Shown here in pieces: positions 58,680 through 64,000 of a DNA stretch of 64,000 nt. This DNA comes from Anthopleura xanthogrammica (lineage: Eukaryota > Cnidaria > Anthozoa > Actiniaria > Actiniidae): positions 7,003,263-7,067,262 of the forward strand of contig OZ025223.1 of the NCBI GenBank assembly GCA_964019055.1, given 5' to 3'. A model generated the notes under the pieces. It saw only the letters and a list, made by a program, of their open reading frames with translations, was not told where the DNA came from and did no database searches. A program made the translations under genes and the position numbers. Positions within the stretch are counted from its first letter, which is position 1. Each line of letters opens with the position of its first letter.

Positions 58680-59720
58680 CTTCGCAATAGAAAAAAGGCC
58701 TTACGTACTAGCTTAGCTTCTATTCTACTTTTATTTACATTAGACAAAAAGAAAGCTTTCATTTTATCACTAATTTGTCGTACATTAATTTCAAAAATTA
58801 TCACTAAATAAGAACAGTGATTGTAAATAAGAATGATAAAAACTTACTATTTTATCATACTTATTTATAATCATTATCTTCCGGCCTTGTTGTTATCTTA
58901 ATTAGATATTTATTTCAAACTGTATCAACTCTAAAATCAGCTAAAAGACGCGTTAAATATAATGATTAGCTAAAATAAGAGAGAGAAAATCGAGGGAAAA
59001 ACTCTAAAGTTAGAAAAGCTTCGAGTAGAAAATTTGGTTTAGATATCGTTCGAGATATCCTGACTTAAATAAACATATGATCTGAGGTTTTCCTTCCTTA
59101 CTATTTTTTATTTGTGACTTTAAGTTCTAGGTTTAACTCCTTTTAAATTTAAGAAAATTTTCCCGCAGAGCTAAATTTTTTGCTAAAACGCTGAAAATAA
59201 AAAATAAAAAAATCGATTCAAATTCTCGTTTTACGACCTATCTGTGGGCGTGTTAATGCATACGAGTTGATTTTTTTCTGACCAGTATCGTTTACCTTTA
59301 TTCAGTCCGAGGCGAAGTTCATACAATCTAACTGATTAGGTTTCGTCTCGATTATATTTTCAATCTGAATTTCACACCCCCACAGTTTTAAACTAAATCT
59401 TCATTTGATAAGGAGAGTTGAAGCTGAATTTGTATTTATTGAAACCGGACTCGAATAGCAATCAAAATATCTCGCTAACTTTGCTTAAAAATAAGAAAAT
59501 ACTTTAATTCTAACTCACCCGTAATCTTAAACGCTCTGGAAATTGGAGAAATAATAAGAATAGGTAAATGAAGACAGATCGTTTTACAGAAGGAAAAAAA
59601 ATTGCCGTAATTATGGAAATTTTACGGAATTAAATGAAAAGAAAATTTTTGGCTTTATTTCTCGTTTTAGAAAATTGCCAAGTTCAGGTAGAATTGATTT
59701 AATTGCCAAGTATAATTTTC
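58680..59720. other. AT-rich non-coding sequence
   Basis: No ORF or repeat of note. Possibly part of a 5' UTR intron of the GPCR gene. Confidence 0.4.
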
Positions 59721-59729
59721 GAACCCTGG

Positions 59730-60355
59730 AACAACTTCTGGGCTGATCAAAGTCAAGGCACGGCTAACTCACAGATTGAACCCTGAAACAACCTCTGGGC
59801 TGATCTAAGTCAGGGCACGGCTAACTCACAGATCGAACACTGAAACAACCTCTGGGCTGATCTAAGTCAGGGCATGGCTAACTCACAGATCGAACACTGA
59901 AACAACCTCTGGGCTGATCTAAGTCAGGGCACGGCTAACTCACAGATAGAACCCTGAAACAACCATGGGCTGATCTAAATCAGGGCATGGCTAACTCACA
60001 GATCGAACACTGAAACAACCTCTGGGCTGATCTAAGTCAGGGCACGGCTAACTCACAGATCGAACCCTGAAACATTCTCTGTGCTGATCTAAGTTAGGGC
60101 ATGGCTAACTCACAGATCGAACACTGAAACAACCTCTGGGCTGATCTAAGTCAGGGCATGGCTAACTCACAGATCGAACCCTGAAACATTCTCTGTGCTG
60201 ATCTAAGTCAGGGCATGGCTAACTCACAGATTGGGCTCTGAAACAACCATGGGCTGATCTAAGTTAGGGCATGGCTAACTCACAGATAGAACCCTGAAAC
60301 GACCTCTGGGCTGATCTAAGTCAGAGCCCGTACGGCTAACTCCGGTACAGATCGA
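59730..60355 (-). repeat. 57-bp repeat cluster 3 (inverted)
   Basis: About eleven units; 'ctaactcacag' recurs every 57-58 bp, with 'ctctgggctgatctaagtca' in each. This is the complement of clusters 1 and 2. Confidence 0.95.
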
Positions 60356-60364
60356 ATTCAAAGG

Positions 60365-60545
60365 TACCCTTCTCATATTCATATCTTTACTTCTCATATT
60401 AAACTTGGAAGCGAGGGTGACATGAGAACCAAAAGAAATCAGAAATCACACTTTTTCTCGATGGAATTTGTGGCATTTCTTTTATATTTCCATGATAGGC
60501 TCGCATTCGAGATAATTTTGAGAATAATCTATTGAGCGTACGTGT
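60365..60545. mobile_element. Foldback related to 11703-11850
   Basis: Shares 'tttctcgatggaatttgtgg' and 'gcattcgagataattttgag' with the element at 11.7 kb. Arms around 'cccttctcatatt' are less well preserved. Confidence 0.7.
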
Positions 60546-61883
60546 TGAGTCGTGGAAGGAAAAAAAAACAGAGAAAATGGAGAAAAACGATCCTCTATCT
60601 TGACTGAATATTCGTGCAAAATGTCACTTGCGTTTCTTGACGTAAACAGAAATTTGAATTCAAGATGTTCGACTGAAATCGAGATTACGGAATTAATAAA
60701 AAGCCTTTATATATTAGATACTTTAAAGAACACTTCTTTATTAAAAAAACAGCACACTTTAGTACTTTGGTAATGATGGAAATGAAATAATATTAATTAG
60801 ATAAACGAAAGAAATTAAATTAATCAAAATTTGAGAAAAACTGATTAATTTCTTTGGAAAAGGTAGTCAACACCAGCTAATATTTACAAGCTTCTGTGTT
60901 TTCTCTTTTGGTTTGTAGCTTTTGTTTGTAGATTGGCGACATTTCTCTCAAAATTGCTCGCGGTCAGAGCTTATTTTGTTGACTGATTTAAATAACTCAT
61001 AATTTTGGTGTCAAAAACTCAGCTGTAAAATCGAAAAGGTGTTGAAATATCAATTGATTTCTTTTCTACCGTGTGAATAAAGCAAACTATAGCTCTTTCA
61101 GTTTTCTATAATTTTCGTTCAGAAAAATTATAATCTCATTCAACATATGACTTAAAATTTCTTTCGATCTTTTCTTTCATTGCAACCGTAATGTCTTCCC
61201 ATTTTGTTTTGCTATTCCCTCGAGTATTATTCAGAAATTATATTTCCATGCAGTTTAATCTTATGTAAATATAAATTATCCAGATCTCTTTTCTTATATA
61301 TTAGAATATTTTCCCATTTCAACACGCATTTCCTTGAGTATTATTTCTTCCCTTACCCAAAGCACTTGAACTTTAGTAAAGAATCTAATTTTAGTTGCAA
61401 GATTGATTTGAATTGGAACAACATCTCGTCAAATAATTCCACATTTGTTTGGCTTTACTCCCGAATCCTTTTGAGCGTTGTTAAGAATTCTCAAGTGTTG
61501 AAGGCGGACACAAGGAAGTATAAAATTAGAATATTTGCACTCGTTCTGTCATATCCCTGGCATGTTTTGGCGATGTTTCCTAAATTAACGTTTCCTTTTC
61601 TGGATTCATTAGCGAGCTTGTTTGGTTTACTGGTTGTTTCTGGCTGTTATATTGGTCTGAATTCGACATCTTAATCAACGTACGTAAACTTGGGTCTCGT
61701 ATTCCTTCAACCTGTGGTCTTGTTTCACTTATTTATGCAGTGTTTCTTTGACTTTTCTAGCTGAACACCTATCCTAATCAAAGCCATTCGACTGTAAGAT
61801 TGACTCGCTGAATTCCCAGGCTGGAATTTTGTTGACAACGATTGTACTACCGAGCACAGCATCGTTTCTTCCGCGAAATCATC
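60546..61883. other. 5' region of the GPCR gene, no other gene recognised
   Basis: AT-rich. An open frame at 61204-61674 is Phe/Leu/Ser/Tyr-rich with no domain and is not called. A splice-acceptor-like 'cacttatttatgcag' ends near 61740. Confidence 0.45.
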
Positions 61884-62981
61884 ATGAACGTAATGGAAAA
61901 CCTTACATCAAATAATTCAGCTCCAAACTACAACAAATCAGTAACTATGAAAGCAGAAGCTCTAACCATCGTTATGCTAATATCCGTCATGGCGCTTGGG
62001 ATGTTCGGCAATAGCCTTGTTATTGCCTCTTTTTTTAAATTCCGTTATTTACGAATGGTGACAAATTATTTCTTAGTGTCACTAGCAGTAGCTGACCTGA
62101 TGCTGGCTTCATTTTCTATGCCTTTCTGGTTGATAATAAGACTGGCAGATCTCATGCGCGTCCCGCGGGATCGACTAGACTACATGATCTTATACTATTC
62201 GTGGCAGTACCTAGATATCCTCTGCAGTACAGCGTCTATAATGAACTTATGCGTCATCGCTAAGGACAGACATATGGCTATAGTTTCACCTTTGAGGTAC
62301 TACGCTAAAATGACGCCGAAAAGAGCGCTTATTTCTATCGCTGTTGGCTGGTCATACGCGGCAATTTGCGCGGGAATCTCGATGATTTCAATCGACCGAA
62401 ACATCCAACCAATCGCTGGCCGTGTTTATGCAGTATTTATCTCCTTAGCTGCTTTCTTCATCCCCTTGTTGATCATCCTCATTTACTACGGACGTATTTT
62501 CGCGGTGGCTTTGACCCAAATAAAACGTCTTTCACACCAAGGCTCCCTTGTTTACGGAGCTGAAAAAGAGCGCCGAACATTGATGCAGAGAGAGCTCAAA
62601 CTCTCCAAGACATTAGCAATAGTCGTGGGTACTTTCGTCGTCTGCTGGTCGCCATTTTTTGTGATTTTAATCCTGTTCGCAGTGTGTAGCACATCTTGTG
62701 TCTCGTCTGCAAGCGCCACAACTTATATTGCTGTCAGCAAGTGGATGCATTATTCCAGCACCACAGCCAACCCAATCATCTTCACACTGTTTACTAAGGG
62801 ATTCAGACAAGCTTTCAAATCTATGTTAAACTGCTCTGAATGTAAGAGCCGGTGTTGTTGTTGTATAAGGAAGAGGATTACGAGTCAGACTGGTAGTCAG
62901 CTGAGGGTGTGGAGCTCCTACGAGTGTAGAATCGAAGAAAAACAAGTTCAACATTCTTGTTCTTTACATATAAGTCGATGA
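61884..62981 (+). CDS. Class A GPCR, biogenic-amine-receptor-like, single exon
   Basis: Seven-helix plasma-membrane receptor, 365 residues. ATG at 61884; an in-frame TGA at 61833 upstream supports this start. The N-terminus has three N-glycosylation sites (residues 6, 10, 17). Key positions are N43 (1.50), D71 (2.50), D111 (3.32), DRH at 128-130 in place of DRY, W156 (4.50), P194 (5.50), CWSPFF 254-259 (6.47-6.52), W287 (7.40), Y290 (7.43), and NPIIF 296-300 in place of NPxxY. The stretch LDILCSTASIMNLC and KMTPKRA after TM3 resemble dopamine D1/adrenergic receptors. D111, W287 and Y290 match the amine-binding signature. Position 3.25 is Tyr104, and ECL2 (about 166-182) has no Cys, so the canonical disulfide is absent. 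C268/C272 could form an ECL3 bridge. CCCC at 324-327 may be palmitoylated. The ligand is unknown. Confidence 0.9.
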   Translation: MNVMENLTSNNSAPNYNKSVTMKAEALTIVMLISVMALGMFGNSLVIASFFKFRYLRMVTNYFLVSLAVADLMLASFSMPFWLIIRLADLMRVPRDRLDYMILYYSWQYLDILCSTASIMNLCVIAKDRHMAIVSPLRYYAKMTPKRALISIAVGWSYAAICAGISMISIDRNIQPIAGRVYAVFISLAAFFIPLLIILIYYGRIFAVALTQIKRLSHQGSLVYGAEKERRTLMQRELKLSKTLAIVVGTFVVCWSPFFVILILFAVCSTSCVSSASATTYIAVSKWMHYSSTTANPIIFTLFTKGFRQAFKSMLNCSECKSRCCCCIRKRITSQTGSQLRVWSSYECRIEEKQVQHSCSLHISR

Positions 62982-63016
62982 TGAAAACAAAATATTTTGT
63001 GCTGATCTTATTAGAC

Positions 63017-63207
63017 CTCTTTACCTTGGACGTAATGTTTTGCCATTGGAGACCACACGTGTCATTCTCTTGAGAATATGATTCTTTGTTTGAGTTGTAT
63101 CCATATTCATGTGTCTTCTCATGTGCAACTGTTAAACAAAGAAATGATACTCTAGGGAATGACACGTGGTCTGGAATGGGAATTCAAAACATTAAGCCCA
63201 AAATAAA
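63017..63207. mobile_element. MITE family F2 copy
   Basis: Arms 'ggagaccacacgtgtcattc' and 'gaatgacacgtggtctggaa', core 'catgtgtcttctcatgtgca' and 'aaacaaagaaatgatactct'. It lies just 3' of the GPCR. Confidence 0.92.
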
Positions 63208-63428
63208 AAGGTCTATTTCAAGACAATTGAGAAGACTTAGTCAAGGCAGGACGAAAAGCTTGTTATTGCAGCTTGTCGAAGATAAACATCGCATCATTCT
63301 AGATGTTTTCGGTATTGAATCCGGTAAGGGGATCGAGGCAAATACAGATTTTACAGATTTCAGTTCAATGTTGAGAAAGAAGCGAAGACGTTACAAGGCT
63401 TTTACTTTCAGGATGCTAGAGTAGAGAA

Positions 63429-63475
63429 TAGACTCCTTGGAGCACGTCGGAATGCAGCTCAATTTGGATTCAAAT
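63429..63475. mobile_element. Partial MITE F1 (left arm)
   Basis: 'tagactccttggagcacgtc' and 'ggaatgcagctcaatttgga' match the F1 left arm. No right arm is present. Confidence 0.75.
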
Positions 63476-63555
63476 TCCTAAGATTTGGAACCTATTAGAC
63501 ATGTAGTAGTTTAGAAAATCAGTGAAAAAGGAATTATAGATAGGGACGGAATTGG

Positions 63556-63800
63556 AGAAAGAGAAGAGAAGAGAAGAGAAGAGAAGAGAAGAGAAGAGAA
63601 GAGAAGAGAAGACAACACAACACAACACAACACAACACAACACAACACAACACAACACAACACAACACAACACAACACAACACAACACAACACAACACAA
63701 CACAACACAACACAACACAACACAACACAACACAACACAACACAACACAACACAACACAACACAACACAACACAACACAACACAACACAACACAACACAA
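63556..63800. repeat. Adjacent GAGAA and CACAA pentanucleotide arrays
   Basis: About ten GAGAA units (63560-63610) pass directly into about 38 CACAA units (63613-63800) with the period kept at 5 bp. Cys-Val-Leu or Thr-Gln-His frames are artefacts. Confidence 0.97.
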
Positions 63801-64000
63801 ATGGCAAGCTGATAGAGAAGTGAAGAAACGTAAGATCTAGCCTAACAGTTATCAATGATCTTTAATGAGATAGCTTAAAAAGAATTGCATATCAATTCCA
63901 ATTTTACTCGCATATACTACAACCAAATAACTAAAATACTATAACATAACTATACTATATTCTCAGGTGGATTTGTAATGGTTACAAATGCAAAAATATA
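63801..64000. other. AT-rich window end, nothing recognised
   Basis: No gene or repeat recognised. Confidence 0.4.

Noticed and set aside
59730..60355. Regular 57-bp repeats that might suggest a CRISPR-like array
   Set aside because: The units are contiguous, with no unique spacers, and vary by point changes. The same unit forms clusters at two other loci. The context is an animal genome, so this is a minisatellite.
61204..61674. 156-codon ORF upstream of the GPCR
   Set aside because: Starts at a non-ATG codon or weak start, has biased Phe/Tyr/Ser content from AT-rich DNA, and has no recognisable domain.
63086..63424. 112-codon ORF 3' of the GPCR
   Set aside because: Its first third is MITE F2 sequence and the rest has no family signature.
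63470..63855. Cys-Val-Leu repetitive frames at the window end
   Set aside because: Products of the CACAA array.

Overview
This is animal nuclear DNA. It is AT-rich and intron-dense, with GT-AG introns, polyadenylation signals and many microsatellites and short foldback elements. The gene content (CSTF2, OSTM1, taxilin, polyubiquitin, a clan-2 P450, an intronless amine-type GPCR) is metazoan. The abundance of hairpin MITEs and the rapidly evolving single-exon GPCR fit a cnidarian, most likely an anthozoan (sea anemone or coral). That placement is inference; no diagnostic sequence was compared.

Layout. 1-19.7 kb: two cytochrome P450 genes in tail-to-tail orientation. Copy A (+, 3290-5384) lacks its first exon inside the window. 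Copy B (-, 19645-12115) is complete with four exons and 525 codons. Their long introns and the space between them are filled with microsatellites, an 82-bp and a 104-bp minisatellite and foldback elements. 19.7-32.2 kb is mostly repeats: a CAG/CCG-rich minisatellite, a triplicated 264-bp unit, a very dense block of MITEs at 28.1-30.7 kb and a LINE fragment. The only candidate gene there is a small intronless ORF at 26159. 32.5-44.2 kb: OSTM1 (-, 4 exons), then CSTF2 (-, 10 exons). 44.9-46.5 kb: an intronless seven-unit polyubiquitin gene, divergent from CSTF2. 48.5-56.6 kb: a taxilin gene (+, 13 exons). 58.2-63 kb: a promoter-like region and a single-exon amine-receptor-like GPCR (+). The window ends in MITEs and pentanucleotide arrays.

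The conserved genes serve unrelated cell functions: mRNA 3'-end processing, ubiquitin supply, lysosomal chloride/proton exchange, syntaxin binding, xenobiotic or steroid-type oxidation, and signalling. No operon-like or defence system is evident. The most interesting signals are: evidence for recent gene conversion between the inverted P450s; a GPCR with an amine-binding signature but neither cysteine of the canonical extracellular disulfide; a ubiquitin substitution (A28T) fixed in all seven repeats; two hAT-like MITEs with perfect 8-bp target-site duplications; tRNA-like units amplified in tandem at two loci; and a 57-bp repeat present as clusters at three distant loci.

All exon boundaries were set by eye from splice consensus, frame and family similarity. 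The summed exon lengths of P450 B, OSTM1, CSTF2 and taxilin are each an exact multiple of three with compatible phases. Identities come from recognised motifs, not from a database search.
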